A stretch of 64,000 bases of DNA from Aromatoleum toluolicum (GCF_012911005.2 NZ_WTVS01000025.1:1-64000); one strand, 5' to 3'. Positions 1 to 9,875 are shown, counted from the stretch's first letter. Notes: generated from the sequence alone by a model not told the origin. A program made the numbers and translations.

Positions 1-1
1 C

Positions 2-1765
2 GGCCACGCGGTGCGGCGCTTCGCCCGTCTGGCGCTGCCCTACTGGAAATCGGAGCGACGCTGGCGCATCGCCGGCGCGACCCTGTTGTTCCTGCTGCTG
101 ACGATCGGCCAGGTCGTGCTCGTGATGTGGACGAGCTACTGGAATCGCGCCTTCTTCGATGCGCTCGAGGCGCGCTCGCTCGACGCGCTGCTGCAGCAGA
201 TCCTGGTCTTTGCGCTGATCCTCGTGCTGACGATGGCCGTCACGGCGCTGCACATGCACGTCAAGCGCTGGCTGCAGCTCGACTGGCGGCGCTGGCTCAC
301 CGCGAACCTGGTCGAGAAGTGGATGACGCGCTCGCGCCACTACCGTCTGCAATTCATGAAGGGCGAGCACGACAACCCCGACCAGCGCATTGCCGAGGAC
401 ATCCGCATCTCCACCGAGGCAGCCATCAGCCTGGCGCATTCGCTGACCTATTCGATGCTGATCGGCTCGGGCTTCATCGCGATCCTTTCGGAAATCTCGG
501 GCAGCGCAACGTTTCCGGGCAGCGAATTCGAAGTACCCGGCTACATGGTGCTGCTCGCCTTCGCATACGCGGGCGGGGGGGCGACAATCGGCTACCTGCT
601 CGGCCGACCGCTGGTGCGTGCAACGAACCGGCTGCAGAGCGTCGAGGCCAACCTGCGTTTCAGCCTCGCGCGCGCGCGCGAGAACGCCGAAGCGATCGCG
701 CTGACGCACGGCGAGCGCATGGAGCGGCACAGCGCGGCGCGACTCTTCGCCGATATCGCGCGCGTCTGGAACCGCCAGACGCTGGCCTACCTGGGCATCG
801 TCTCGTTCTCGACCGCCTACGGCAACCTGATGCCGGTCTTCCCCATCCTCGTGGCTGCGCCGCAATTCATCGCCGGCGCGCTGACACTCGGCGGCCTGAT
901 GCAGGCCGCGCAGGCGTTCGAGCGGCTGGCGTCGGCACTGTCCTGGCCGATCGACAAGCTGGGCGAAATCGCAATGTGGCGGACGTCCGCCGGGCGCGTC
1001 GTGAACCTGCACGACGACATGCTGCGGCTCGACGCCATCGACGGCGAGGGCGCGCCGGCCCGCATCAGAATCGGGCATTCGACGAACGCCGAACTGCACC
1101 TGCGCGGCCTGTCGCTGGACACCCCAGCCGGAGAGCCGCTGATCCGCGGCCTGAACCTGCGCGTCCGGCGCGGCGAACGGATCCTGATCGTCGGCGACTC
1201 GCAGGTGAAGCTGGCGCTGTTCAAGGCCGTGGCCGGGCTGTGGCCGTGGGGCAGCGGCGAGATCTGCCTGCCCGAAGGCCCGCAGATGGTGTTCCTGCCG
1301 CAGCATCCGTTCCTGCCCACCGGCAGCCTGCGCGCGGTGCTGTGTTATCCGCAGCAGGCGGAGCACTACGACACTGCCGAGTTGCGCCGTGCGCTGGAAT
1401 GCGCCGGTGTCGCGTGGCTGGTGCCGCGGCTCGACGAGACCGACGACTGGAACCACGTGCTGCCCCTGCGCGCCCAGCAACGGCTGAGCACCGCGCGGCT
1501 GTTCCTGCAGCAGCCGGCGTGGGTGTTTCTCGAGGACACGACCGAAGCCTTCGATGCGAAGGCCGAGGCGGAGATCATGGAAATGCTGCGTCACGAACTG
1601 CCTAACACCGCCTTGCTGTGCGTCAGCCGGCACAGCAGCCTCGAGCACTTTTTCGAACGCCGACTGGAACTGCACCGCATCGACACGCCCGGTGCGAAGC
1701 CTCCTGTCGAGGAGCCGGCCGCCAGCCCGGCCCCCCTCACCGGATCAGCGGAAGTGGGACGGTAA
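2..1765 (+). CDS. SbmA/YddA-type ABC transporter, fused permease-ATPase, degenerate ATPase domain (5' end possibly outside window)
   Basis: Inner-membrane ABC protein of the SbmA/BacA/YddA family, whose members move peptides or vitamin B12-like compounds. The first 300 residues hold several hydrophobic helices and the family motif NPDQRIAEDI. An ATPase-like domain follows from about residue 350. The ATPase motifs are eroded: the Walker A position reads GDSQVKLAL with no GxGKS, the signature position reads LRAQQR instead of LSGGE, and Walker B ends FLED instead of FLDE. ATP hydrolysis by this chain is therefore doubtful. A GTG at 11 is the first start visible, but the frame is open to the left edge and relatives have some 10-20 more residues, so the true start probably lies outside the window. 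The 3' end overlaps the convergent hydrolase gene by 21 bp. Confidence 0.85.
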   Translation, partial: GHAVRRFARLALPYWKSERRWRIAGATLLFLLLTIGQVVLVMWTSYWNRAFFDALEARSLDALLQQILVFALILVLTMAVTALHMHVKRWLQLDWRRWLTANLVEKWMTRSRHYRLQFMKGEHDNPDQRIAEDIRISTEAAISLAHSLTYSMLIGSGFIAILSEISGSATFPGSEFEVPGYMVLLAFAYAGGGATIGYLLGRPLVRATNRLQSVEANLRFSLARARENAEAIALTHGERMERHSAARLFADIARVWNRQTLAYLGIVSFSTAYGNLMPVFPILVAAPQFIAGALTLGGLMQAAQAFERLASALSWPIDKLGEIAMWRTSAGRVVNLHDDMLRLDAIDGEGAPARIRIGHSTNAELHLRGLSLDTPAGEPLIRGLNLRVRRGERILIVGDSQVKLALFKAVAGLWPWGSGEICLPEGPQMVFLPQHPFLPTGSLRAVLCYPQQAEHYDTAELRRALECAGVAWLVPRLDETDDWNHVLPLRAQQRLSTARLFLQQPAWVFLEDTTEAFDAKAEAEIMEMLRHELPNTALLCVSRHSSLEHFFERRLELHRIDTPGAKPPVEEPAASPAPLTGSAEVGR

Positions 1766-2851
1766 CCAGCCGCGCGTGACGCAGTCGCGGAAGCACCAGG
1801 CGGGCGTCGTCTCGGTCTTGTAGCTCCAGAAGAACCAGCCCAGGTATTTCTCGAAGGCCAGCAGTTGCGAAGCGCCGTAGCCGCGATTCGCGACGTGTTG
1901 CTGGAACTCGTCCATGTGCTCGAGCGCGTGGTTGAACGGCCCCTCGGCCCACAGCGACACGACGCGCAGGTCCAGGCCCAGGCTCCATTCGCCGCACACC
2001 GCCGGCAGACGCAGCTCGGCGTTGATCGCGTCAGCCTCGTCGCGCCATTCCCCGCCCGCCTTTGCCTTGTGGCCGAAGATGTCGAGGTCGATGTCCCGGC
2101 GATCGAAGCACTGGTAGCGGTGCAGGTCGAAGATCACGTTGCGGTACTCGGGCGCCTGCATGAAGCCGACGTATTCGCGATAGGAGCGAAAACCATCATG
2201 GAAGACCACCGCGACACGCTCGGCGGGGCAATGCTTGCGGATACGCTCGTAGGCCGCGACGTAGAAATCCTTCAGGTATTCAGTCGGCACATCCCAGCGC
2301 GGCTCGTTGAGGCATTCGATCGCGTGCAGCGCCGGATGCGCGCGATAGCGCTCGGCAATGCGCTCGAGCACCGACAGCGCATGGTCCAGATACTCCGGCT
2401 GCGTGTGCCACTCGCACACCCCCATGATCCCGCCGTTGTCGAAGCCGTTCTGGCAACCCGGCGCGGCGTGCAGATCGAGCATGACGCGCAGGCCGAATTC
2501 CTGCGCCCAGTCCATTGCGCGATCGAGAACCTCGATGCCGCCTTCGACGAAGGGATGGGGTTTGTCGCCGTATGTGCGGTGATAAGGGTAGTCCGGGCCG
2601 AAGATCCAGTGGCCGTAGGGAATACGCACCGCGTTGAGACCGCGCTCGGCGATCCACGCGAAATCCTCGCGGGTGATCCAGCGCTGCCAGTGACCGCGCA
2701 GGCGCTTCGCGGCCGCGGAGCCGAGTTCGGTGCAGAAGGAGGTCTCGTCGGTCGCGGCAAGTCCCTCGAACAGGCTGGGGACCATCCACCTTTCCAGCAG
2801 CAGCCAGCTCCCGAGGTTCACCCCCCGCAGTTTCGGACTGTTCGCATGCAT
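1745..2851 (-). CDS. Glycoside hydrolase family 5-like (cellulase/exo-glucanase) protein
   Basis: A 368-residue cytoplasmic glycosidase with no signal peptide. It opens with RGVNLGSWLLLERW, typical of GH5 exo-1,3-glucanase-like enzymes. The probable acid/base Glu is in CLNEPRWD and the probable nucleophile Glu in CGEWSLG near residue 285. The usual GH5 His and Arg positions are present (NAVRIPYGHW, LDLHAAPG). The start was chosen at the ATG preceded by GGGAGGTCAAATC, a strong ribosome binding site; a longer in-frame extension has none. It is transcribed divergently from the GH13 gene, so the two may act on the same glucan or oligosaccharide. The substrate cannot be told from sequence. Confidence 0.82.
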   Translation of the reverse strand: MHANSPKLRGVNLGSWLLLERWMVPSLFEGLAATDETSFCTELGSAAAKRLRGHWQRWITREDFAWIAERGLNAVRIPYGHWIFGPDYPYHRTYGDKPHPFVEGGIEVLDRAMDWAQEFGLRVMLDLHAAPGCQNGFDNGGIMGVCEWHTQPEYLDHALSVLERIAERYRAHPALHAIECLNEPRWDVPTEYLKDFYVAAYERIRKHCPAERVAVVFHDGFRSYREYVGFMQAPEYRNVIFDLHRYQCFDRRDIDLDIFGHKAKAGGEWRDEADAINAELRLPAVCGEWSLGLDLRVVSLWAEGPFNHALEHMDEFQQHVANRGYGASQLLAFEKYLGWFFWSYKTETTPAWCFRDCVTRGWLPSHFR

Positions 2852-3060
2852 GATTTGACCTCCCTTGGTCAGCGCCCGCCGGCAATCCTGGCTCCACTGT
2901 AATCTCCGATGCGCATGCAGTCTTTGCGATATTGCACGGACAGCGGCGTGCCAGACGGATCCGGCACCGCATCCCATCCCCTGGTGTCTCGCGACCATCG
3001 TCCAGGTGCGGCACACTCCTGAAATGCGATGCCGCGCGAGTCGCGCACGGGAGTCCGGCG

Positions 3061-4734
3061 ATGGAAAGCAGATGGTGGCAGCAGGCAGTGGTCTATCAGA
3101 TCTATCCGCGCAGCTTCATGGACACGGACGGCGACGGCATCGGCGACCTCCCGGGCATCCTGTCGCGGCTCGACTACCTGCAGTGGCTCGGCGTGGACGT
3201 GCTGTGGCTGTGCCCGGTCTACCGCTCGCCCAACGACGACAACGGCTACGACATCTCGGACTACTGCGCGATCATGGACGAGTTCGGCAGCATGGCCGAC
3301 TTCGACCGCCTGCTCGCCGCAGCGCATCGCCGCGGCATGCGCGTGATCCTCGACCTCGTCATCAACCACACCAGCGACGAGCACCCGTGGTTCGTCGAGT
3401 CGCGCAGCTCGCGCGACAACCCGAAGCGCGACTGGTACATCTGGCGCGACGGCCGCAACGGCGGCCCGCCGAACAACTGGGAGAGCATCTTCCGCGGCCC
3501 GGCGTGGGAACACGACGCGGCGACAGACCAGTGGTACCTGCATCTCTTCACGCGCCGCCAGCCCGACCTCAACTGGGAGAACCCGGCCGCACGCGCAGCG
3601 ATCCACGCGATGATGCGCTGGTGGCTGGACAAGGGCGTGGACGGCTTCCGCATCGACGCCATCACCCACATCAAGAAGGCAAACGACCTGCCCGACATGC
3701 CCAATCCGCAGGGCCTCGCGCAGGTCGCCGCCTACCCGTACCACATGAACGTCGCCGGCATCCTCGACTACATCGACGAGCTCGCCCGCGAGACGCTCGC
3801 CGGCCGCGACGCGATGACCGTCGGCGAGGCCAATGGCATCGGCCCCGACGCCGCGGAGGAATGGGTCGGGACAGCGCGTGGTCGCCTGTCGATGATCCTG
3901 CAGTTCGAGCACTGGCACCTGTGGTCGAACGCCCCGCAGGCGGCGCTCGACGTCGTCGCGCTCAGACGCATCCTCGGCCGCTGGCAACGCGCGCTGCACG
4001 GGCGCGGCTGGAACGCGCTGTATCTGGAGAACCACGACCTGCCGCGCGTCGTCTCGCGCTGGGGCGACCCGCAGCGCCACCCACGCGAGAGCGCGACCGC
4101 GCTCGCGACGATGTACTTCCTGATGGAAGGCACGCCCTTCATCTACCAAGGGCAGGAACTCGGCCTCGCCAACGCCGAATTCGCGAACCTCGCCGAGTTC
4201 CAGGACAGCTTCGCGCACAACCGCATCGCCGAGATGCGCGCGTCGGGGATGAGCGAGGATGCGATCCTCGACGAAATGCGCCGCACCGGCCGCGACACTT
4301 CTCGCACGCCCATGCCCTGGGACGACGCCCCGCACGGCGGCTTCACGTCCGGGATGCCGTGGCTCGCGGCGCACCAGGACGCCCGCCGCCTCAACGTCGC
4401 GCGCCAGCAGGCGGACGAGACTTCGGTGCTCAACCACTACCGCGCGCTGATCGCGCTGCGCCGGCGCGAGCCCGTGCTGATCCACGGCCGCTACACCGAA
4501 CTCGCAACGCGCAGCTCGCGGATCTATGCCTACACCCGCGGCGAGGGCAGCGATCACATCGCCGTGATCTGCAACCTGAGCGCCCGTCCTGCGACGTTCC
4601 GCCACGCCGGCTTCGCGCTCGCCTCCGCCGGCCTGCTGCTCGCGAACCGCCCGGTCGCGGCACACGGTCCGCGCCACGTGCTGAGCCTCGCGCCGTGGGA
4701 GGCGCGCGTCTACCGCGCCGCGACTGCTTCCTGA
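3061..4734 (+). CDS. GH13 alpha-glucosidase / oligo-1,6-glucosidase-like amylase-family protein
   Basis: A 557-residue cytoplasmic retaining alpha-glycosidase of the alpha-amylase family. The conserved regions appear in order: DLVINHTS (region I), QPDLNWENP (region V, as in the oligo-1,6-glucosidase subfamily), GFRIDAITH with the nucleophile Asp (region II), VGEANG with the acid/base Glu (region III) and ENHDLPR (region IV). Length is normal for the subfamily. The ATG at 3061 follows GGGAG and begins right at the family's N-terminus (WWQQAVVYQIYPRSF). It faces the GH5-like gene across a 209-bp intergenic stretch and overlaps rmuC tail-to-tail by 25 bp. The likely role is hydrolysis of small alpha-glucosides. 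Trehalose- or sucrose-active relatives share these motifs, so substrate is open. Confidence 0.87.
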   Translation: MESRWWQQAVVYQIYPRSFMDTDGDGIGDLPGILSRLDYLQWLGVDVLWLCPVYRSPNDDNGYDISDYCAIMDEFGSMADFDRLLAAAHRRGMRVILDLVINHTSDEHPWFVESRSSRDNPKRDWYIWRDGRNGGPPNNWESIFRGPAWEHDAATDQWYLHLFTRRQPDLNWENPAARAAIHAMMRWWLDKGVDGFRIDAITHIKKANDLPDMPNPQGLAQVAAYPYHMNVAGILDYIDELARETLAGRDAMTVGEANGIGPDAAEEWVGTARGRLSMILQFEHWHLWSNAPQAALDVVALRRILGRWQRALHGRGWNALYLENHDLPRVVSRWGDPQRHPRESATALATMYFLMEGTPFIYQGQELGLANAEFANLAEFQDSFAHNRIAEMRASGMSEDAILDEMRRTGRDTSRTPMPWDDAPHGGFTSGMPWLAAHQDARRLNVARQQADETSVLNHYRALIALRRREPVLIHGRYTELATRSSRIYAYTRGEGSDHIAVICNLSARPATFRHAGFALASAGLLLANRPVAAHGPRHVLSLAPWEARVYRAATAS

Positions 4735-6104
4735 GCCCCGGCGACCGGTGCGACGGCCTCGTCGCCATCCATCGCCGCCTCGACCATCCCCCCCGGCAAC
4801 GCCTTCGCCGGCTTCACCCCCAGCTGCTTCAGCATCTCCGCCTGCCGGATCACGTTGCCGCGCCCGCTCGCGAGCTTGTTGTGCGCGGCGTGATAGGCCT
4901 TCTGCGCCTGCTCGATGCGGGTGCCAACCGCTTCCAGATCCTCGACGAAGCCGACCAGCTTGTCGTAGAGGTCCGCCCCCCGCTTCGCGATGTCCTGCGC
5001 GTTGCGGTTCTGCGCCTCCTGGCGCCACAGGTGGGCGACCGTGCGCACGACGAAGAGCAGCGTCGACGGGCTCACCAGCAGCACATTCTTCTGCCACGCG
5101 TCCATGAAGAGCTCGCGGTCGTGCGTCACCGCGAGCATGAAGGCAGGCTCGACCGGCACGAACATCAGTACGAAGTCGAGCGACTTCAAGCCGTACAGGT
5201 CTTGGTAGTTGCGCTCCGACAGGCCCTTGATGTGGCCGCGCACCGAATCGAGGTGGCGCTTGGTCCACGTTTGGCGCTCGCCCTCGTCCTCGGCGGTCAC
5301 GTACTCCTCGTAGGCGGTCAGCGACACTTTCGCGTCGACGACGAGATGGCGATCTTCCGGCAGATGGATCACGACGTCGGGCTGCGCGCGCGAGCCGTCG
5401 TCGCGCGTGTGGCTCTCCTGCACGTCATACTCCTCGCCCTTCCTCAGGCCCGAGGCCTCCAGCACGCGCTCGAGGATCAGCTCGCCCCAGTTGCCCTGTG
5501 TCTTGCTCGAACCCTTCAACGCGCGCGTGAGATTCTTCGCGTCCTGGCTCAGCGACTGATTGAGCTCCATCAGCTGACGCACCTGCTCGGCGAGCGCGCT
5601 GCGGTCCTTGCCTTCCTGCACATACACCTGCTCGACCTTGCCCTGGAATTCCTGCAGCTTCTGGCGCAGCGGGTCGAGGAGCTGGCCGAGGTTGGTCCGG
5701 TTCTGCTCGGTGAAGCGCTTCGCCTTCTCCTCGAGGATGTCGTTGGCGAGGCTCTTGAACTGGTCGGCGAGGCTCTCGCGCGCCGCGATCAGCATCGCGA
5801 GCTTGTCGTCGGCCGCGCGGCGTTCGGCGTCGAGACGGGCATCGAGTTCGGCAAGCCGACTGCGCGCCGCGCTCAGCTGCGCGGCCGTCGCCGCGAGCTG
5901 CTGTTCCAGCCCGGCGACGCGCGAGGCCCGTTCGTTCGCCGTCGCCAGCTCCACGCGCACCTCCGCGCGCCCCTGCTCGACCGCCAGCGCCGCCGCCTCG
6001 GCCGCCCGCCCGCGCAGCAGCAGCCACACCAGCAGGGCGCCCGCAAGCACGCCGCCCAGCACCGCGACCAACCAGACCACCACTCCTGCCGAACCGCTCT
6101 CCAT
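4710..6104 (-). CDS. rmuC: DNA recombination protein RmuC
   Basis: A 464-residue RmuC-family protein. In E. coli the family limits inversions at short inverted repeats and has a nuclease-like fold. One N-terminal membrane helix (about residues 8-28) is followed by an Ala/Arg/Glu-rich coiled coil to about residue 150. The conserved RmuC domain follows, with GNWGELILERVLEASGL, PDVVIHLPEDRHLVVDAKVS and FVLMFVPVEPAF. The chosen ATG places the membrane helix at the extreme N-terminus as in relatives; about 33 codons upstream are open but start in a Pro/Arg-rich stretch with no homology. It lies head-to-head with the ABC exporter gene, with an 86-bp gap. Confidence 0.93.
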   Translation of the reverse strand: MESGSAGVVVWLVAVLGGVLAGALLVWLLLRGRAAEAAALAVEQGRAEVRVELATANERASRVAGLEQQLAATAAQLSAARSRLAELDARLDAERRAADDKLAMLIAARESLADQFKSLANDILEEKAKRFTEQNRTNLGQLLDPLRQKLQEFQGKVEQVYVQEGKDRSALAEQVRQLMELNQSLSQDAKNLTRALKGSSKTQGNWGELILERVLEASGLRKGEEYDVQESHTRDDGSRAQPDVVIHLPEDRHLVVDAKVSLTAYEEYVTAEDEGERQTWTKRHLDSVRGHIKGLSERNYQDLYGLKSLDFVLMFVPVEPAFMLAVTHDRELFMDAWQKNVLLVSPSTLLFVVRTVAHLWRQEAQNRNAQDIAKRGADLYDKLVGFVEDLEAVGTRIEQAQKAYHAAHNKLASGRGNVIRQAEMLKQLGVKPAKALPGGMVEAAMDGDEAVAPVAGAQEAVAAR

Positions 6105-6190
6105 CGTTCCGCCATCCCGATTCGTCTGCCGCGCCCCGGACGGGGCGGGCGAAAGGCGAAATGGTAGCGCCCGCACGTTAGAATTGCCCG

Positions 6191-8014
6191 ATGAGACGCG
6201 CACCCGCCACCGCCCTGCCCGGCCCCGAGCCGACCGACCGCCACGACTGGCAGACGATCAAGAGCCTGTTTCCCTACATCTGGGCCTACAAGGTCCGCGT
6301 CCTGTTCGCGCTATCCTGCCTCGTCGCCGCCAAGGGCGCGAACGTCACGGTGCCGCTGATCTTCAAGCAGCTCATCGACCGCCTCGCGCTGACCACCGAG
6401 CAGGCCTTCATCGTCGTGCCCGCGGCGCTGCTGCTCGCCTACGGCGTGCTGCGCTTCTCGACGTCCCTCTTCACCGAGCTGCGCGAGATCGTGTTCGCGC
6501 GCGTCACGCAGCAGGCCGTGCGCGAGATCGCGCTGCGCGTGTTCCGCCACCTGCACGCGCTGTCGCTGCGCTTTCACCTCGAACGCCAGACCGGCGGGCT
6601 CACGCGCGACATCGAACGCGGCACGCGCTCGATCGGCTCGCTGATCAGCTACACGCTGTACTCGATCCTGCCGACCCTGATCGAGATCGGGCTGGTCGTC
6701 GGCATCCTGCTCGTGCAGTACGACGCCGTGTTCGCGCTGATCACGCTCGGCACGCTCGTGCTCTACATCTTCTTCACGGTCCGCGTCACCAATTGGCGCA
6801 CCGCGCTGCGCCGCCACGCCAACGAGCTCGACTCGGCCGCCAACGCGCGCGCGATCGACAGCCTGATCAACTTCGAGACCGTCAAGTACTTCAACAACGA
6901 GGACTTCGAGGCGCGCCGCTACGACGAGCAGATGCAGAAATGGACCAACGCGCAGGTCACCAACCAGATGTCGCTGTCGGCGCTCAACATCGGCCAGGCC
7001 GCGATCATCGCCGTCGGCGTCACGGCGATGATGTGGCAGGCGGCCAGCCGCGTGGCAACCGGCGCGATGACGATCGGCGACATCGTGCTGGTCAATGCCT
7101 TCCTGATCCAGCTCTACATCCCGCTCAACTTCCTCGGCGTGCTGTACCGCGAGCTGCGCCAGTCGCTCACCGACATCGAGCGCATGTTCGGCCTGATGCA
7201 CCAGCACCGCGAGGTCGCCGATGCGCCCGACGCGCTCGCGCTGCTGCCCGGCCCCGCGAGCGTGTACTTCGAGCACGTCGGCTTCGCCTACGACCCGAAG
7301 CGCGTCATCCTGCACGACGTCGACTTTGCGATTCCGGCCGGGCGCACCGTCGCCGTCGTCGGCCATTCGGGCTCGGGCAAATCGACGCTCGCCCGCCTGC
7401 TGTACCGCTTCTACGACGTCCAGCAGGGCGCGATCCGCGTGAACGGCCACGACCTGCGCGCGCTCACGCAGACGAGCCTGCGCCAGGCGATCGGCATCGT
7501 CCCGCAGGACACGGTGCTGTTCAACGACACGCTGTTCTACAACATCCAGTACGGCCGCCCCGACGCGAGCCGCGCCGAGGTCGAGGCCGCCGCGCGCGCC
7601 GCCCAGCTCATCGACTTCATCGCGCGCCTGCCCGACGGCTGGGAGACGCGCGTCGGCGAGCGCGGACTGAAGCTCTCCGGCGGCGAGAAGCAGCGCGTCG
7701 CGATCGCCCGCGCGCTGCTGAAGAACCCTGCCATCCTGATCTTCGACGAGGCCACCTCGGCGCTCGACTCCAAGACCGAGAAGGCGATCCAGGCCCAGCT
7801 CGACCTCGCCGCCGAAGGGCGTACCGCGCTCGTGATCGCGCACCGGCTCTCCACCATCATGAACGCCGACGAGATCATCGTGCTCGACCAGGGCCGCATC
7901 GTCGAGCGCGGCACGCATGCCGAACTGCTCGCGCGCGGCGCCGACTATGCCCGCATGTGGGCGCTGCAGCAGCAGGAACGCGAGGAAGCGCAGCTGGAAG
8001 ACTCCAGTCCGTAA
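6191..8014 (+). CDS. ATM1/HMT1-type ABC exporter (fused permease and ATPase)
   Basis: A 607-residue half-transporter of the ABCB7/ATM1/HMT1 group. Members export glutathione- or sulfur-containing species linked to iron-sulfur maturation and heavy-metal tolerance. Six predicted membrane helices span roughly residues 30-300 and include the family motif NFETVKYFNNE. The ATPase domain is intact: Walker A GHSGSGKST, Q-loop IVPQDTVLFNDT, signature LSGGEKQR, Walker B LIFDEATSALD, switch His in IAHRLST. The start follows a weak ribosome binding site. Nothing in the neighbourhood points to a particular substrate; the cation antiporter downstream is in the same direction with a 99-bp gap. Confidence 0.9.
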   Translation: MRRAPATALPGPEPTDRHDWQTIKSLFPYIWAYKVRVLFALSCLVAAKGANVTVPLIFKQLIDRLALTTEQAFIVVPAALLLAYGVLRFSTSLFTELREIVFARVTQQAVREIALRVFRHLHALSLRFHLERQTGGLTRDIERGTRSIGSLISYTLYSILPTLIEIGLVVGILLVQYDAVFALITLGTLVLYIFFTVRVTNWRTALRRHANELDSAANARAIDSLINFETVKYFNNEDFEARRYDEQMQKWTNAQVTNQMSLSALNIGQAAIIAVGVTAMMWQAASRVATGAMTIGDIVLVNAFLIQLYIPLNFLGVLYRELRQSLTDIERMFGLMHQHREVADAPDALALLPGPASVYFEHVGFAYDPKRVILHDVDFAIPAGRTVAVVGHSGSGKSTLARLLYRFYDVQQGAIRVNGHDLRALTQTSLRQAIGIVPQDTVLFNDTLFYNIQYGRPDASRAEVEAAARAAQLIDFIARLPDGWETRVGERGLKLSGGEKQRVAIARALLKNPAILIFDEATSALDSKTEKAIQAQLDLAAEGRTALVIAHRLSTIMNADEIIVLDQGRIVERGTHAELLARGADYARMWALQQQEREEAQLEDSSP

Positions 8015-8113
8015 GCCCGGCGCCGCACGCGCCCCGCAGGCAGTGTTGTCCGCAGGTTCTGGGGACACACCGATCCGATACACTTACGGCATACGCCAAG
8101 ACAAGATCCGTTA

Positions 8114-9853
8114 ATGGACGCGCACGACGCTCCCGCCTTCCTGCACGAAGTCATCCTTTTCCTCGCGCTCGCCGGGGTGCTGATCCCGCTGCTGCAGCGC
8201 CGCAGCATCAATCCGGTGCTCGGTTTCCTCACGGTCGGGATGATCGTCGGCCCCTTCGGCCTCGGCCAGTACACCGACAGCTCGCCGTGGCTGCGCTACC
8301 TGACCTTCTCGCGCCAGGAGGACGTCGCCGTCTTCGCCGAATTCGGCGTGATCTTCCTGATGTTCATGATCGGGCTGGAGATGTCCGTCGACCGCCTGTG
8401 GGCGATGCGCCGCCTCGTGTTCGGGCTGGGCCACCTGCAGGTCGGCCTGTCGGCGCTCACGATCGGCGGCATCGCCTACGCCTTCGGCAACAGCATCGAA
8501 TCGTCCGTCGTGCTCGGCGTGGTGCTGTCCTTCTCCTCGACCGCCGTCGTCATGCAGTTGCTCACGCAGCGCCGCGAGCTCGGCACCCCGCTCGGCCAGG
8601 CGACCTTCTCGGTGCTGCTGTTCCAGGATCTCGCCGTCGTGCCGCTGCTGGTCCTGGTCACGGTGCTGGGCCAGAAGTCGGGGGACAGCGTCGCGGCGCT
8701 GATGGCCATCGCCGCGCTCAAGGGCGTCATCACCGTCGGCCTGATCTACTTCATCGGCAGCCGCGTCGTGCGCCCGCTCTTCCACCAGATCGCCGCGAGC
8801 CGCCAGTCCGAGTCCTTCATGGCGGTGACGCTGCTGACGACCCTCGGCGTCGCCGTGCTCACGCGGCTTGCCGGCCTGTCGATGGAGATGGGGGCCCTGC
8901 TCGCGGGCCTGCTGATCGCCGAGACGGAGTTCCGCCACGAGGTCGAGGTCACCATCGAGCCCTTCAAGGGCCTGCTGATGGGCGTGTTCTTCATGTCCGT
9001 CGGCATGGGCATCGACATCAGCGCAATCCTCGCCAAGCCGCTGCTGCTGCCGCTGTCGGTGATCGGCGTGCTCGCGATCAAGGCGCTGATCCTGATCGTG
9101 CTGTTCCGCCTCTTCGGCCTGTCCTGGGGGCGCGCGACCGAGGGCGGCATCATGCTCGGCCAGGGCGGCGAGTTCGCCTTCATCGTCATCGGCATGGCGC
9201 TCGGCCTCGAGCTGATCGATCCGCAGGTCGGCCACTTCATGCTGCTGGTCGTCGGCCTGTCGATGCTCATCACGCCCTCGCTCACCCTGCTCGGCCGCAA
9301 GCTCGGCAACAGCATCGACGCGCGCGTCGGGAAGCCCGTCTTCGAGGAAGACCGGCAGCTCGAACAGCTCAGCGGCCACGTGATCATCGCCGGCTACGGG
9401 CGCGTCGGCCGGCTCATCGGCGAACTGCTGTCCGAACAGGGCATCCCCTACCTCGCACTGGAAAACGATGCGAAGCTCGTCAAGCAGATGCGGGCGGAGA
9501 ACGCCCCGGTGTATTTCGGCGACGCGAGCCGCCCGGAATTGCTGCGCCGCCTGCACCTCGAACGCGCCGTCGCGGTCGTGCTGACGATGGACCGCACCGC
9601 CGCCGCGCTGCATGCCGTCAAGGGCATCCGCGCCACCTCGCCCAGCATCCGCATCGCCGCCCGCGCGCGCGACGAGGCCCATGCGCACGCCCTGCGCGAC
9701 GCCGGCGCGACGGTCGTGATCCCCGAGACGCTGGAATCGGGCCTGCAGCTCGCCGGCTCGGTGTTCGAGACGCTCGGCGTCCCCGGCGACGTCGCGACCC
9801 GCCTGCTCGAACAGGAACGCGCGCGCCGCATTGCCGTGTTCCGCCCCATCTGA
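8114..9853 (+). CDS. CPA2-family monovalent cation:proton antiporter with RCK (TrkA-N) domain
   Basis: A 579-residue KefB/YbaL-type antiporter. About twelve hydrophobic segments fill residues 10-385. They include the family stretch GFLTVGMIVGPFGL and the conserved acidic residues of the pore (FQDLAVVPLL, GQGGEFAFI). A Rossmann RCK domain follows from about residue 415 (HVIIAGYGRVGRLIGELL), with the nucleotide-binding glycine motif GYGRVG. There is no TrkA-C domain, so the protein ends shortly after the RCK-N fold. Expected role: potassium or sodium export in exchange for protons, gated by nucleotide or thiol ligands. The asparaginase gene follows after 22 bp and may be cotranscribed. Confidence 0.88.
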   Translation: MDAHDAPAFLHEVILFLALAGVLIPLLQRRSINPVLGFLTVGMIVGPFGLGQYTDSSPWLRYLTFSRQEDVAVFAEFGVIFLMFMIGLEMSVDRLWAMRRLVFGLGHLQVGLSALTIGGIAYAFGNSIESSVVLGVVLSFSSTAVVMQLLTQRRELGTPLGQATFSVLLFQDLAVVPLLVLVTVLGQKSGDSVAALMAIAALKGVITVGLIYFIGSRVVRPLFHQIAASRQSESFMAVTLLTTLGVAVLTRLAGLSMEMGALLAGLLIAETEFRHEVEVTIEPFKGLLMGVFFMSVGMGIDISAILAKPLLLPLSVIGVLAIKALILIVLFRLFGLSWGRATEGGIMLGQGGEFAFIVIGMALGLELIDPQVGHFMLLVVGLSMLITPSLTLLGRKLGNSIDARVGKPVFEEDRQLEQLSGHVIIAGYGRVGRLIGELLSEQGIPYLALENDAKLVKQMRAENAPVYFGDASRPELLRRLHLERAVAVVLTMDRTAAALHAVKGIRATSPSIRIAARARDEAHAHALRDAGATVVIPETLESGLQLAGSVFETLGVPGDVATRLLEQERARRIAVFRPI

Positions 9854-9875
9854 TCGCCGGCCGGAGGAAGCCGCC

